This document shows, piece after piece, positions 53,458 to 62,835 of a stretch of DNA of 64,000 nucleotides (its first letter is position 1; each line of letters starts with the position of its first letter). Position numbers and translations under genes: made by a program. The stretch spans positions 1 through 64,000 of the forward strand of contig CAKZQG010000004.1 in the NCBI GenBank assembly GCA_937139605.1. The letters are read 5' to 3'. The notes beneath the pieces were generated by a model. The model was not told the DNA's origin. It saw nothing but the letters and a program-made list of their open reading frames with translations, and searched no databases. The stretch comes from an uncultured bacterium (GTDB taxonomy: Bacteria > DRYD01).

Positions 53458-53892
53458 CTTCTCCCTCCCTAAAAAATCTCTTAAAAATCTTTTAAAGAAT
53501 AATTCTCCTTAACATTTTAAAAACTTTTTTAAATTAAAATTAAATTAAAATTAAAAACATTCTTGATAAATTCCAAAAATAATATAAAAAATATACTGCC
53601 CAATACTTCTGATTATCTTAATAATGTACAAAACTAAAATTCAAACATTAAAAATACAACAACTTTGGTAGTAAAGTTTTTAAACAGTTTTTAAAAAACT
53701 TCCAAAATAGTAGTATTATAATATGTAAGAACATATATAAATCAAAATTGAAAATAATCCTAATTAACTAAGCTACTAATTCTAATCAGTAATAACTTTA
53801 ATACTCAATATTTATTTTTTATTTTATTTTCTTTCATTTTTTATATAAGCATATATCTCCTTTTTATATTTTTTTTACTTTTTAATTAATTT
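53458..53892 (+). other. Intergenic, A/T-rich, no gene seen
   Basis: About 435 bases after tRNA-Gln with no convincing ORF on either strand and no conserved RNA that I recognise. Short A/T direct repeats (TTAAAATTAAA) occur near 53530. Confidence 0.5.
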
Positions 53893-53920
53893 TTGGCAGC
53901 TTTTGACTCAAAAGTATAAC
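53893..53920 (+). promoter_or_regulatory. Sigma-70-type promoter for the mini-gene at 53954
   Basis: TTGGCA (53893-53898) and TATAAC (53915-53920) are separated by 16 bases. Each differs from consensus at one position. They lie 33 bp before a strong ribosome binding site (GGAGGTG, 53940-53946). Confidence 0.5.
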
Positions 53921-53953
53921 TAAATACCATTTATTTAATGGAGGTGTTAGGAA

Positions 53954-54170
53954 ATGAATTCAATAAATAAATATAAAAATTTCCTTATTCCCATTGGTTA
54001 CTCTAAAAGATATAAATGATGTAGTAGATTTAATAAAGAAAAGTTTAGAACCTATTGCTAAATCTATAGTAGTTAAAGATATAAAATATACCCCAACTAA
54101 AGTTTATATAACTACTTGTTTTACTTTTCAAAATAAAGTAAATAAAAATTCAATTTTTTTATATTTTTAA
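53954..54170 (+). pseudogene. Strongly signalled mini-gene with +1 frame break
   Basis: ATG 53954 follows GGAGGTG and a good promoter, but the frame closes after 21 residues (MNSINKYKNFLIPIGYSKRYK, TGA at 54017-54019). In the +1 frame, from CCA within ATT CCC ATT, an ORF runs 58 residues (LVTLKDINDVVDLIKKSLEP and onward) to TAA 54170. Skipping one C at the CCC joins them into 71 residues. CCC is a known +1 slip-prone codon, so programmed frameshifting is possible; decay or a sequence error is equally possible. The family is not recognised. Confidence 0.4.
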
Positions 54171-54286
54171 CATTTTTTTTAAATTAAAAACAAAAATTTT
54201 AAATATAAACGAACATAAATAAATATAAAGATATGAAAATATTAAGGTAAAATTTTTAAAATAAAAGAAATAAAAGGTGGATATAA

Positions 54287-55348
54287 ATGAGGATAAAAGA
54301 ACCTATAAGCTATTTATATAACTTAAGTAATTTTGATTTCAATAATATTATTGAAAATTCTAAAGAATCATATTTAAAGTATAACGACATAGTAGCATTA
54401 TTACTAAGTAATTACAAAGATATAAAAATTTTTATAATAAAAAAGCTCCAAGATTTCTTATCATCAGATTTTGAAAATAAACTAAATTATATAGACATAT
54501 TTTTTAGTACCTATTCTTTATTAATGGATTTAGAAAAAGAAAATCAAATAATAAAAATACTTATCTTAGAAAATATTGAAATTTTCTTAGATAACTACAT
54601 CAAAATAAAAAATAAAACAAATACTAAACAAATAGATACAATAAATCAAATTTACTACAAATCTTTAATAATTCTATTAAAAGGGATTAAAAATAAAAAT
54701 AAAGATGTATCCTTAAAATCATTCTTAATTATAAATAAATTTATAAATCTATTAGATTATAAAGATAAAGAAATACTGTTTAGATTTTTGGATTTAAAAG
54801 ACAAAATAAGATTAATAAGAAATAATAAACTACCATTATCATTTTTTATGAATCTAAACCAATATATCTTAACCAAAAAAGAACAAAAATTAATAATCTT
54901 AAATATAATAGATAATATCGATTTAAATAAAACAGATTTTTCAGAAATAATAAGTTTTTATTTAAAATATAATGATAAATTTAGAAACGAATTAAATAAA
55001 TTATTAGAAAAATATATAAATCATATAAAAATAGATATGCTAATAAACATAATAAAAAATTTAAACAAAGAAATAAAACAAACAATTTGGGTTATAAAAT
55101 ACTTAATATTAAAAAGGTTAATAAATGAAATAGAAAAAGATTCAGAATTATTAAAAGATTCAAAAATAATAAGTTTTTTAAAAGATTTGTCATTAGATGA
55201 AAACTCAATAATAAGGAAATTAATAATAAATACTCCTATTTTACCTTATTATTTAAGAATAAATGCTTATAAAAAAAGACAAATAAAACTAAAACTAAGC
55301 GAAAGCCTTAGTATAAATTACATCTTTCAAAATATACAAAATAGATAA
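54287..55348 (+). CDS. Hypothetical all-helical protein
   Basis: 353 residues, plus strand, preceded by GGTGGA. Leu/Ile/Lys/Asn-rich, with regularly spaced helices (LLSNYKDIKIFIIKKL, IINKFINLLDYKDKEILFRF) suggestive of a HEAT/ARM-type solenoid. No transmembrane segment, no catalytic motif, no recognised family. It is one of the few plus-strand genes. Confidence 0.6.
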   Translation: MRIKEPISYLYNLSNFDFNNIIENSKESYLKYNDIVALLLSNYKDIKIFIIKKLQDFLSSDFENKLNYIDIFFSTYSLLMDLEKENQIIKILILENIEIFLDNYIKIKNKTNTKQIDTINQIYYKSLIILLKGIKNKNKDVSLKSFLIINKFINLLDYKDKEILFRFLDLKDKIRLIRNNKLPLSFFMNLNQYILTKKEQKLIILNIIDNIDLNKTDFSEIISFYLKYNDKFRNELNKLLEKYINHIKIDMLINIIKNLNKEIKQTIWVIKYLILKRLINEIEKDSELLKDSKIISFLKDLSLDENSIIRKLIINTPILPYYLRINAYKKRQIKLKLSESLSINYIFQNIQNR

Positions 55349-55397
55349 TAACACCTAAAAAATAAAACAAAATTTTAAAATAATTATTTTAATTTAA

Positions 55398-56519
55398 TTA
55401 TTTTAAATTAATTAACTCTAAAGTGTTAATAATATTATATAATATTTCGTTATAAGATTCAGAAAAGAGAGTTACTCCTTTATATTGTAATTCATTTAAA
55501 ACCCAATCAAAATTTATATATTTATTTAACTCTTTTATCTCATTTAATATATAATCTTCATTTAATTTTTCATTATTTATTCTAAAAAACTCTTCTTTAA
55601 TATTATTATTAAGTTCTTCATTTATGAGTAAATTAAGAGTTTCATAAGGGATAGTATTAATAGAACTATCAAGGAATAATTCATAAACATATTTTAAAGG
55701 ATGATAATTAGGGTTTTTAGTAGAAGTGCTAGCCCATAATATCCTTTGATACTTTCCCCCTTTTGATACTATTAATTTAAAATCATTTTCAAAATATCTT
55801 TTATATTGAATGTAAGCTAAATAAGAGTTAAGTACAGCTAATTTCCCTAAAAATCTCTGATTTAATGAATGATTATTTATTTTTAATAAGATGTTATCAA
55901 CTGAAGTATCAACTCGACTAACAAAAAACGAAGCAACTGAAACTATATTCTTTATATCCATATTCTCTTGTAATCTTTTAGTTAAAGCATTAACATAACA
56001 TTTTAAAACTTGTTTATAATTTTCAATGCTAAAGAGCAATGTAATATTTACATTTATTCCTCTATATAACAGAGTTTCAATAGCTTTTAAACCTTCTAAA
56101 GTACCTGGAACTTTTATCATAATATTAGGCATAGATATCTCATTAAATATTTTAATTGCTTTATCAATAGTAGCTTGATAATCATATGCTATATATGGTG
56201 GTACTTCTATACTAACCAATCCATCATAACCATCTGTTTGTTCATAAATTTTTAGCAATTTTTGAGCAGCATATTTCACATCCTCTATCATCAACTTCTC
56301 TATTATCTCATAATAATTCCCCAATTTTAATTCATTTATCTTATTTTTATAATAATTAACAGAAGATATGGCTTTATTAAAAATAGTAGGATTAGTAGTT
56401 ATTCCAAAAATATATCCCTTATTTATTAATTCTTCTAATTTAGTTTCTATTAGTTCTCTATCTAAGTAATCTAACCATATACTGTAATTATATTTTTCTT
56501 TTATAGATTTAATCCCCAT
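55398..56519 (-). CDS. tal: Transaldolase
   Basis: 373 residues. SIWLDYLDRELIETKLEELI, then ITTNPTIFNKAI; PNIMIKVPGTLEGLKAIETL carries the Schiff-base Lys (IKVPGT). VASFFVSRVDTSVDNIL is also conserved. Long-form enzyme of the pentose phosphate pathway, working with rpe in this window. Confidence 0.93.
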   Translation of the reverse strand: MGIKSIKEKYNYSIWLDYLDRELIETKLEELINKGYIFGITTNPTIFNKAISSVNYYKNKINELKLGNYYEIIEKLMIEDVKYAAQKLLKIYEQTDGYDGLVSIEVPPYIAYDYQATIDKAIKIFNEISMPNIMIKVPGTLEGLKAIETLLYRGINVNITLLFSIENYKQVLKCYVNALTKRLQENMDIKNIVSVASFFVSRVDTSVDNILLKINNHSLNQRFLGKLAVLNSYLAYIQYKRYFENDFKLIVSKGGKYQRILWASTSTKNPNYHPLKYVYELFLDSSINTIPYETLNLLINEELNNNIKEEFFRINNEKLNEDYILNEIKELNKYINFDWVLNELQYKGVTLFSESYNEILYNIINTLELINLK

Positions 56520-56879
56520 AAATACCCCCTATTTTAATTATTCATTTAACAATTTACATTATTAAATTTTTATACAAATTTTAGCAACTCCTTTTTTAAA
56601 CTACCCCAATTATTAAGTATTGGTTTCAAGTAATAGATGCTTTATATAACAAACCAAAGTTCATTTTAGCTATATTCCAAGCTTTATATGAATCCTAAAT
56701 TTTTTCTTACCTATTTAAATATTCATACTTATTTTCTAAACAAGATTTATACTTATACTTAAACAAATTTTCTTTAAACAAAATTTCAATTGGTATATTG
56801 TCTCTTATTTAGAGAAATCTTTATCTCTTTACAAAGTGATTCCACTTTTGATTTATAAAGCTTAATTCACATTGTAAAT
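56520..56879. repeat. Intergenic stretch holding a decayed element (repeat A)
   Basis: No intact gene. On the minus strand, short frames such as AKMNFGLLYKASIT and NQYLIIGVV are split by stops. The run around 56597-56650 shares a pattern with 61577-61630 (AACTACCCCA, TTAAGTATT, TTATATA). This is probably an insertion-sequence or gene remnant. Confidence 0.4.
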
Positions 56880-58115
56880 TTAGTTAATATATTTTTTAAG
56901 GAATTCATTAAATGAGATTGCTTGAGAATTCCACGAATCATATAGTTTTTTCAATTTATATGTAGTAGCTTGTAGATATTTTTTATCATCTAATATTTCC
57001 ATAATTTTTTTAGCTAAATTATGTGGATAAATATCATCAATATATTCTTTAACAATTTCTTCATTAGCTATCATATTAGGTAAAGCTATAAATCTTTTTT
57101 TAGTTTTAACAAAAGAGTTAATATAATTTTTAACAAAGATCCCTTTAATTTTTTTTCCGATACTTCCAAGGAAATCAAACCAACCAGCTATCCCCCATAT
57201 AGGAATATATTCGGGTTTTTGAGTAGGAAGTATAACTAACATAGGAGTGGAAATATATCCAACTTCGTTAGTCTTAGAACCAGGAATAGTTATAACCAAC
57301 TCATTACTATAAATCTTTTTATATCTACTTTCATCATCAAAAATAAACTCAATATACTCATATAGCAAATCAATCTTCTTATTACTTCTTTTTAAATAAT
57401 CTATAATTTTATTTTTCAAATCATCACTAAATAAAATAAAATCTTTTCTATTATAAATTAAAGATATATCCTGATTTAAGATATCTACTAAAATAAAAGG
57501 AGAAACATAAAAATAAAATCTATAATCTATAAGATCATATTCATTAATTAAGATTTCAATAGAATCATAATATATATCATAAAGATTTAAGAATTCAATT
57601 AATCTACTACCTAACATAAACCCTATCGATTTTTCTTTAAACAATAAAGAAAAATCTATTTTATCTATTTTATAAAATGCCAAATCTTTTATTTTAATTA
57701 TTTTATTTATATCTAAATTTCGCTTTAATAATTTATTAAAATAATATTGATTAGGTACAAGGTATAAATTATAATATTTATCTAATTTTTTAGTTCCCCA
57801 AGCGTATGAAATTAAAATATTATTATTATTTTTAAATTTAGTAGAATACCAGATATCTCCACCCATATGAAAAAATAAATTATAATCTGTTTTTTTATTA
57901 AATAAAATCTTAAAAATAGTTTCCTTAGGTTTAAAAATATTATCAAATAAATTCATATAATAAATTAAATAATACTCATTATTAGAAGCAAACATACAAG
58001 GAGTTAAATATAAATCAAAATGAGTTAAATTAAAGGTATCTTTAATAATATAGGAAGCAGGGATAACCCAAGTATATATTTCCCCAGGACTATTGGATAA
58101 AATTCCTATCTTCAT
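56880..58115 (-). CDS. LpxB-like lipid-A-disaccharide synthase-related glycosyltransferase
   Basis: 411 residues. GILSNSPGEIYTWVIPASYI at the N-terminus (GxxSGE-like), VITIPGSKTNEVGYISTPML (donor-binding loop) and IWGIAGWFDFLGSIGK, then FIALPNMIANEEIVKEYI match the style of LpxB-related proteins of the cyanobacterial type. No lpxA/C/D/K genes are in the window, so a true lipid A role is unproven; a related glycosyltransferase is the alternative. Confidence 0.65.
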   Translation of the reverse strand: MKIGILSNSPGEIYTWVIPASYIIKDTFNLTHFDLYLTPCMFASNNEYYLIYYMNLFDNIFKPKETIFKILFNKKTDYNLFFHMGGDIWYSTKFKNNNNILISYAWGTKKLDKYYNLYLVPNQYYFNKLLKRNLDINKIIKIKDLAFYKIDKIDFSLLFKEKSIGFMLGSRLIEFLNLYDIYYDSIEILINEYDLIDYRFYFYVSPFILVDILNQDISLIYNRKDFILFSDDLKNKIIDYLKRSNKKIDLLYEYIEFIFDDESRYKKIYSNELVITIPGSKTNEVGYISTPMLVILPTQKPEYIPIWGIAGWFDFLGSIGKKIKGIFVKNYINSFVKTKKRFIALPNMIANEEIVKEYIDDIYPHNLAKKIMEILDDKKYLQATTYKLKKLYDSWNSQAISFNEFLKKYIN

Positions 58116-58142
58116 AATATCTTTTTATTTTAAATATATTTA

Positions 58143-59261
58143 CTAATCTACCAGTTTCCATTTATTTAGTTTTTGTTGTTTTAAAACCAATAAATTTAGA
58201 TTATTAACTAAAGCTAATAAGAAGGTAGTGATAATAAGGTTAGTTCCTCCATAGCTTAGTAAAGGTAAAGGTAGCCCTGTTACAGGGGTTGCCATAACAC
58301 ACATCCCCATATTCTCAAAAGATTGTAAAAATATTAAACTACTAACATAAATAATAATTAATTTTAAATCATCATTTTTTAAGTTTAAATAAGTTATAAG
58401 CATGCTAAAAAGTAATAATAAAAAAGATAATATAATCAATGTATTTCCAATCAATCCGAATTCTTCAGCTATAAAAGAAAATATAAAATCAGTATCATTT
58501 TCAGGTAGGAACCCTATTTTAGATAGTTCTGCTTTATTAAAGCCTAACCCAAATATCCCCCCATTTATTATTGTATTAACACTATTAATAACCTGCCAGC
58601 CAGAACCCAACGGATCTCTATATGGATCTAAAAAAGTCAGTAATCTCTCCAATTGATAAGGTTTTATAAAAAATTTAGCTAAAAAGATCATAAGAATTAA
58701 TGTAATTAAGGGAAAAACGGGATTAATTTTTAAGCCTAAATTAGTTAGCAAGAAAGTAAAAAACAAAAGAGCACTAAAACCTAAATCCGGCTGAATAACT
58801 ATAAAAAACACTAAAAATAAAGTAATTAATCCAGTCAAAATGAAAAATAATACCTGAAAATAAAAGGAATTTCTTTGATTAGTATCAACGTTTTCTTTAA
58901 GGTACTTATAGATAGTATAATATCCAAAAAGCAAAGCTATTTTAGATAGTTCTGCTGGTTGAAAAGAGAATCCCCCTATATATATCCATCCCTTAGCACC
59001 ATTAACAACCTGCCCAATAAATAAATTTAAAATCAAAATAAATACAGTAAATATATAAAACCAGATACTAATTTTCTCTATATACTCTAATCTAAATTTA
59101 AAAGAGACAAAATAATACAAAACAATAGATATAATAACAAAAGTAATTTGTTTATAAACTTTTATATAAAAGAAATCATTAGCACTAAATATAGCCAAAG
59201 TCCCTAAAGCTAACAAAAACAATATAACTACATTATATAACACTACATTAAAAACCAACAT
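58143..59261 (-). CDS. rodA: SEDS family peptidoglycan glycosyltransferase (RodA-like)
   Basis: 372 residues, about 10 transmembrane helices. IGGFSFQPAELSKIALLFGY, GSGWQVINSVNTIINGGIFG, FLPENDTDFIFSFIAEEFGL and PLPLLSYGGTNLI are SEDS signatures. RodA polymerises glycan strands in cell elongation; the DTDFIF segment and PLLSYGG favour RodA over FtsW only moderately. Confidence 0.85.
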   Translation of the reverse strand: MLVFNVVLYNVVILFLLALGTLAIFSANDFFYIKVYKQITFVIISIVLYYFVSFKFRLEYIEKISIWFYIFTVFILILNLFIGQVVNGAKGWIYIGGFSFQPAELSKIALLFGYYTIYKYLKENVDTNQRNSFYFQVLFFILTGLITLFLVFFIVIQPDLGFSALLFFTFLLTNLGLKINPVFPLITLILMIFLAKFFIKPYQLERLLTFLDPYRDPLGSGWQVINSVNTIINGGIFGLGFNKAELSKIGFLPENDTDFIFSFIAEEFGLIGNTLIILSFLLLLFSMLITYLNLKNDDLKLIIIYVSSLIFLQSFENMGMCVMATPVTGLPLPLLSYGGTNLIITTFLLALVNNLNLLVLKQQKLNKWKLVD

Positions 59262-59338
59262 AATTTATCAAAACATTTTTATCTATTATAAGAATTCTCT
59301 TAAAATGATAAATATCTTTTTAAATGTATTTTTTATTT

Positions 59339-59766
59339 TTAAACATGTTTTTTAACATTAATAAAGATAAAATGATTTTTAGCAAATTCTTTTAATCTAT
59401 TAATATTATTTAATTTAAAGCAATTTCTAAAATTTTTTTTAAAATTATAAACAAGAATCTTATTTATAAATCGTTTTATATAATTTCTTTTATTAGATTT
59501 CCCTATTTTTTTAGAAATAGAGATAGTATAATAAAGGAATATTGCGTTTTTATACTTAAAAAAATCTGCTTTAAAAACATCTAAATTAGGAATATCTGGA
59601 ACCTTAAAAATTATAAAACTAAATAATAAATAATCTTTGATTTTTTTTAAATATATTTTCTTTTTTAATTTAAATAATACAATAGAATTAGAATTACTAA
59701 AAAAAAATCTATCTGCTTAGTAGATAGATTTTTAATATAAAATTTACTATCAATTTTAAATTTCAT
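59339..59766 (-). pseudogene. rnpA: RNase P protein component, frame broken at a T9 tract
   Basis: Two frames from ATG 59766 build one RnpA. Frame one reads KFKIDSKFYIKNLSTKQIDF and closes after about 33 residues. After a T9 run (59699-59707) the other frame reads TISISKKIGKSNKRNYIKRF, the RnpA signature (SVSKKVG...RNRIKR), and on to TAA at 59339. One extra T gives 429 bases, 142 codons plus stop. Directly 5' of the T run a perfect stem AAAATCTATCT / AGATAGATTTT with a 7-base loop is followed by T9, like an intrinsic terminator. RnpA is normally essential, so full-length product is probably made by slippage, or a base is missing in the sequence. It lies 2 bp after the ICMT-like gene. Confidence 0.8.
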
Positions 59767-59768
59767 AA

Positions 59769-60497
59769 CTAAATTTTAATTATATTTGATTTTAATAAAA
59801 TAGTGATATACAATAATATAATAAAGAACCAAGTCCAGGGCTCAGTTTTAATAACTGGTAAGAATCTAAATCTCCCATATTCCTTTTCTAAGGGTTTAAA
59901 ATTTATCAGCCACTTAGGAACAGCTTTTTTATATTCTATATACTTATCCTTAAATTTAGATTCAAGGAATTCTTCTTCAGCAGGGATAACAAAATAATTA
60001 TAATAAAGTATATAGTAAAGGGTAGTAAAAATAGCAGCTAATAATGAGTAAAGTATGCCATATTCCCCAGTAGCTAAAATAGAGAATCCCAAAGCAATAA
60101 AAGTATTAGCAATATAAACAGGGTTCCTAGAATATCGGTATGGTCCAGTAGTTATTAAATTAGCTATCATAGGTTCTTCTCCCCTACTCTTAACCCCTAA
60201 ATACCCTAAACATATAACCCTTAAAACAGAACCCAATATAATAAATATACTCCCAATTATAATTGATAAAACATTAGCTTTAGCTATAATCAAAAAAAAT
60301 ATAACCAAAGGTATAGGAAATAACGCCCTATATCTAAATCCAATTAAAGCAAAAAGATTCCTTTTTTTATCACTTTTTTTATCATCTTTTTTATCGTTAT
60401 TATATAACTTACTAGCTATTAAATTATCATTTACAGATTGATTAACATTATCAACTTGATTAACAAAATCTTTATCCTTTATATCTTCATTTTGCAT
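59769..60497 (-). CDS. ICMT/PEMT-type membrane methyltransferase
   Basis: 242 residues. Hydrophilic N-terminus (about 1-45, charged), then four or so transmembrane helices. GPYRYSRNPVYIANTFIALG and the E-rich motif VIPAEEEFLESKFKDKYIEY followed by YKKAVPKWL are typical of isoprenylcysteine-carboxyl- or phospholipid-methyltransferase-like proteins. Substrate unknown. Confidence 0.85.
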   Translation of the reverse strand: MQNEDIKDKDFVNQVDNVNQSVNDNLIASKLYNNDKKDDKKSDKKRNLFALIGFRYRALFPIPLVIFFLIIAKANVLSIIIGSIFIILGSVLRVICLGYLGVKSRGEEPMIANLITTGPYRYSRNPVYIANTFIALGFSILATGEYGILYSLLAAIFTTLYYILYYNYFVIPAEEEFLESKFKDKYIEYKKAVPKWLINFKPLEKEYGRFRFLPVIKTEPWTWFFIILLYITILLKSNIIKI

Positions 60498-60523
60498 AAT
60501 AAAAGTTTCTCCTTTAATATTAA

Positions 60524-61546
60524 TTAATATATTATTCTATTCTTATTAGTTCCAATAAAACTTATCCAATTGTTATAAAAATTCGGTTCTAGTTCATAAG
60601 ATAATTCCAATTTTTTATAAAAACTATCAAATTTAAATTTTTCAAAATTTCCAATAATCCCTGATATTATAAAAAAATCATAACTAAAACTAAATAAATT
60701 TTCTAAAACTCTAATAGGTACATTAGCTAACAAAATTATACAATAATTATTATTTAAAAAATTTCTTAAAAAAAATAAATTAGAATTACAAATAAAATAA
60801 TTTTTAAAATAATATTTTGTTAAATTATTTAAATTTAGATAAATATTTTTTTTAGTTTCTAAACAAGCATAAAAATCTAAATCAATAGAAATAATATTAA
60901 TTTCTTTAATAATGTTTAGTTCTTTTAATAGGTAATAAATAACTTTAGAAATAGCGATAGATAATATCCCTGTTCCACTGCCATAATCTACTATAATTAC
61001 TTTCTTATTATTATTTAACAAAAGCTCTTTTAATTTATTAATAGATTTATATATATTATTAAGCATTAATTTAGTAGAAGTATGAGCACCTGTTCCTTCA
61101 GAAAAACTCTTAAAAAGTGATAAATTTATATTAATTTCATTTAAATTTTCACTTAGATTAAAAACATCTGTATTATCCCTAATTATATTAAAAATATCTT
61201 GTTTTATATTTTCTTCAGAAGATAAAATTAGCTTATCAAGAAAATCTTTAGTAATATATCCATAAAAGATTTTAATAAAAAAATCTGTTCTATATTTAAA
61301 TTTATCTATAAATTTTAATAAATCCAAAAAGAGTTGTTTTGTTTTAGAAATATTTTTAAGGAATTCAAAATCTTTAAAAATAACTATTAAAACCCCATAA
61401 TTAACAAACCCTACATAATAAGTTTTGTACAATAAAAAAAAAGTAATAAAAGATTTATAAATATAAGGTAATTCTTGATTTTTAGAATAAAAATATTCTT
61501 TATTTTTAGGCTCTAAATAAAAAAACAAAACCTTTATTCTATTCAT
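60524..61546 (-). CDS. prmA: Ribosomal protein L11 methyltransferase
   Basis: 340 residues. FSEGTGAHTSTKLMLNNIYK is the pre-motif (FGTGTHPTT in others), VIIVDYGSGTGILSIAISKV is SAM motif I, and IILLANVPIRVL matches the LANI motif. It methylates L11. The N-terminal region is long and diverged. Confidence 0.8.
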   Translation of the reverse strand: MNRIKVLFFYLEPKNKEYFYSKNQELPYIYKSFITFFLLYKTYYVGFVNYGVLIVIFKDFEFLKNISKTKQLFLDLLKFIDKFKYRTDFFIKIFYGYITKDFLDKLILSSEENIKQDIFNIIRDNTDVFNLSENLNEININLSLFKSFSEGTGAHTSTKLMLNNIYKSINKLKELLLNNNKKVIIVDYGSGTGILSIAISKVIYYLLKELNIIKEINIISIDLDFYACLETKKNIYLNLNNLTKYYFKNYFICNSNLFFLRNFLNNNYCIILLANVPIRVLENLFSFSYDFFIISGIIGNFEKFKFDSFYKKLELSYELEPNFYNNWISFIGTNKNRIIY

Positions 61547-61800
61547 TTTGAATTTTATTATTTCAATTAGTTTTGATAACTACCCCACTTCTTAAGTATT
61601 AGCTTTAGCTAAGAAATCTGGATACCTTATATACCTAATTGAATTTCATTTTAGCAAAATTTTTACCTTTATAACAATTATAAACTTTCTCATTCTTAAT
61701 GCTTCTTAAACAACCAATCCTTATTAAAGATTCATCTATATATTATTAAGAGATAAATACTTCTTGCTAATTATTTATTCAATTTATTAATTTAAGAATT
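61547..61800. repeat. Intergenic with decayed element (repeat B)
   Basis: Shares sequence with 56597-56650: AACTACCCCACTTCTTAAGT here and AACTACCCCAATTATTAAGT there, plus a shared TTATATA and CATTTTAGC. Reading minus-strand frames gives AKMKFN and YKVS where repeat A gives AKMNFG and YKAS. Likely remnants of one element type. Confidence 0.4.
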
Positions 61801-62757
61801 TTAAGTATTAGCAGTAGTTTTAAGGGAAGAGATATATTCGAAAGCAGTGATAGCAGCTATTGCGCCATCAGCTGCAGAAGTAACTAATTGTTTATCACTA
61901 CCAGATCTAACATCCCCAACAGCAAACACTCCATTAGTTTTTGTTCTCATCCTTTCATCAGTTTTTATAAAACCGTATTCATCTATTTCAACTAATTCTT
62001 TAAAGATATCTATTTTAGTTTGAAAACCAATAAAAATAAAAACTCCATCTACTTTTAGTTCTTTATATTCCCCAGTTTTAACATTTTTTAATAATAATTT
62101 TTCTAATTTCTTATCACCTATCATTTTTTCTACGACAGTATCTAAAATTAATTCCACATTAGGTAAAGATAATACTCTATCTTGGAGATATTTAAAAGCT
62201 CTAAATTTATCTCTTCTATGGATTAAATATACTTTATTAACGATATTAGCTAAGAATGGGGTTTCTTGGAGTGCGCTATTTCCGCCCCCAACAACTGCTA
62301 CATCCTTTCCCTTAAAGAAAGCTCCATCACATAATGCACAATAAGAAACTCCTTTACCTGCGAATTTATCTTCACCTTCTACTCCCAGCTTTTTATGAGT
62401 CATTCCTGCCGCTATTATTAAAACATTTGAATAATAAGTTCCATTAGAAGTTCTTACAATTTTTAAAGGATTTTCTTTATCTTGGGTATAATCGAGTTCA
62501 ATTTTTTCAACTTCTTCTAGAGTTTTAATTATAGCTCCAGCAATTTCTGCTTGTTTTGTCATAATATTAGCTAATTCTGGACCACTAACTTTAATATATC
62601 CTGGATAGTTCTCTATTAAATCTGTTAATAACAGTTGTCCTCCAGGGAACTGTTTATCAAATATAATTGTTTTGAGTCCTAATCTGGAGGCATAAATAGC
62701 AGCAGTTAAGCCTGCTGCCCCAGCACCCACTATTATTACATCATAATAATTATCCAT
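61801..62757 (-). CDS. trxB: Thioredoxin reductase
   Basis: 318 residues. FAD-binding GAGAAGLTAAIYASRLGLKT, redox motif YCALCDGAFF (CALC, usual CATC), NADPH-binding VAVVGGGNSALQETPFLANI, and the C-terminal FAVGDVRSGSDKQLVTSAAD. It passes electrons from NADPH to thioredoxin. Confidence 0.95.
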   Translation of the reverse strand: MDNYYDVIIVGAGAAGLTAAIYASRLGLKTIIFDKQFPGGQLLLTDLIENYPGYIKVSGPELANIMTKQAEIAGAIIKTLEEVEKIELDYTQDKENPLKIVRTSNGTYYSNVLIIAAGMTHKKLGVEGEDKFAGKGVSYCALCDGAFFKGKDVAVVGGGNSALQETPFLANIVNKVYLIHRRDKFRAFKYLQDRVLSLPNVELILDTVVEKMIGDKKLEKLLLKNVKTGEYKELKVDGVFIFIGFQTKIDIFKELVEIDEYGFIKTDERMRTKTNGVFAVGDVRSGSDKQLVTSAADGAIAAITAFEYISSLKTTANT

Positions 62758-62835
62758 ATTTTACATCCCCTTCCAATTATTAAACTTTTTAATAAAAAAT
62801 TTTACAAAAAAATTATAAATAATGAAAAAATTATA

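Noticed and set aside
53891-53908. Sigma-54 promoter (GG/GC pattern) before the mini-gene
   Set aside because: The GG to GA spacing is 10 instead of 12 and the second element lacks GC; a sigma-70 reading fits better.
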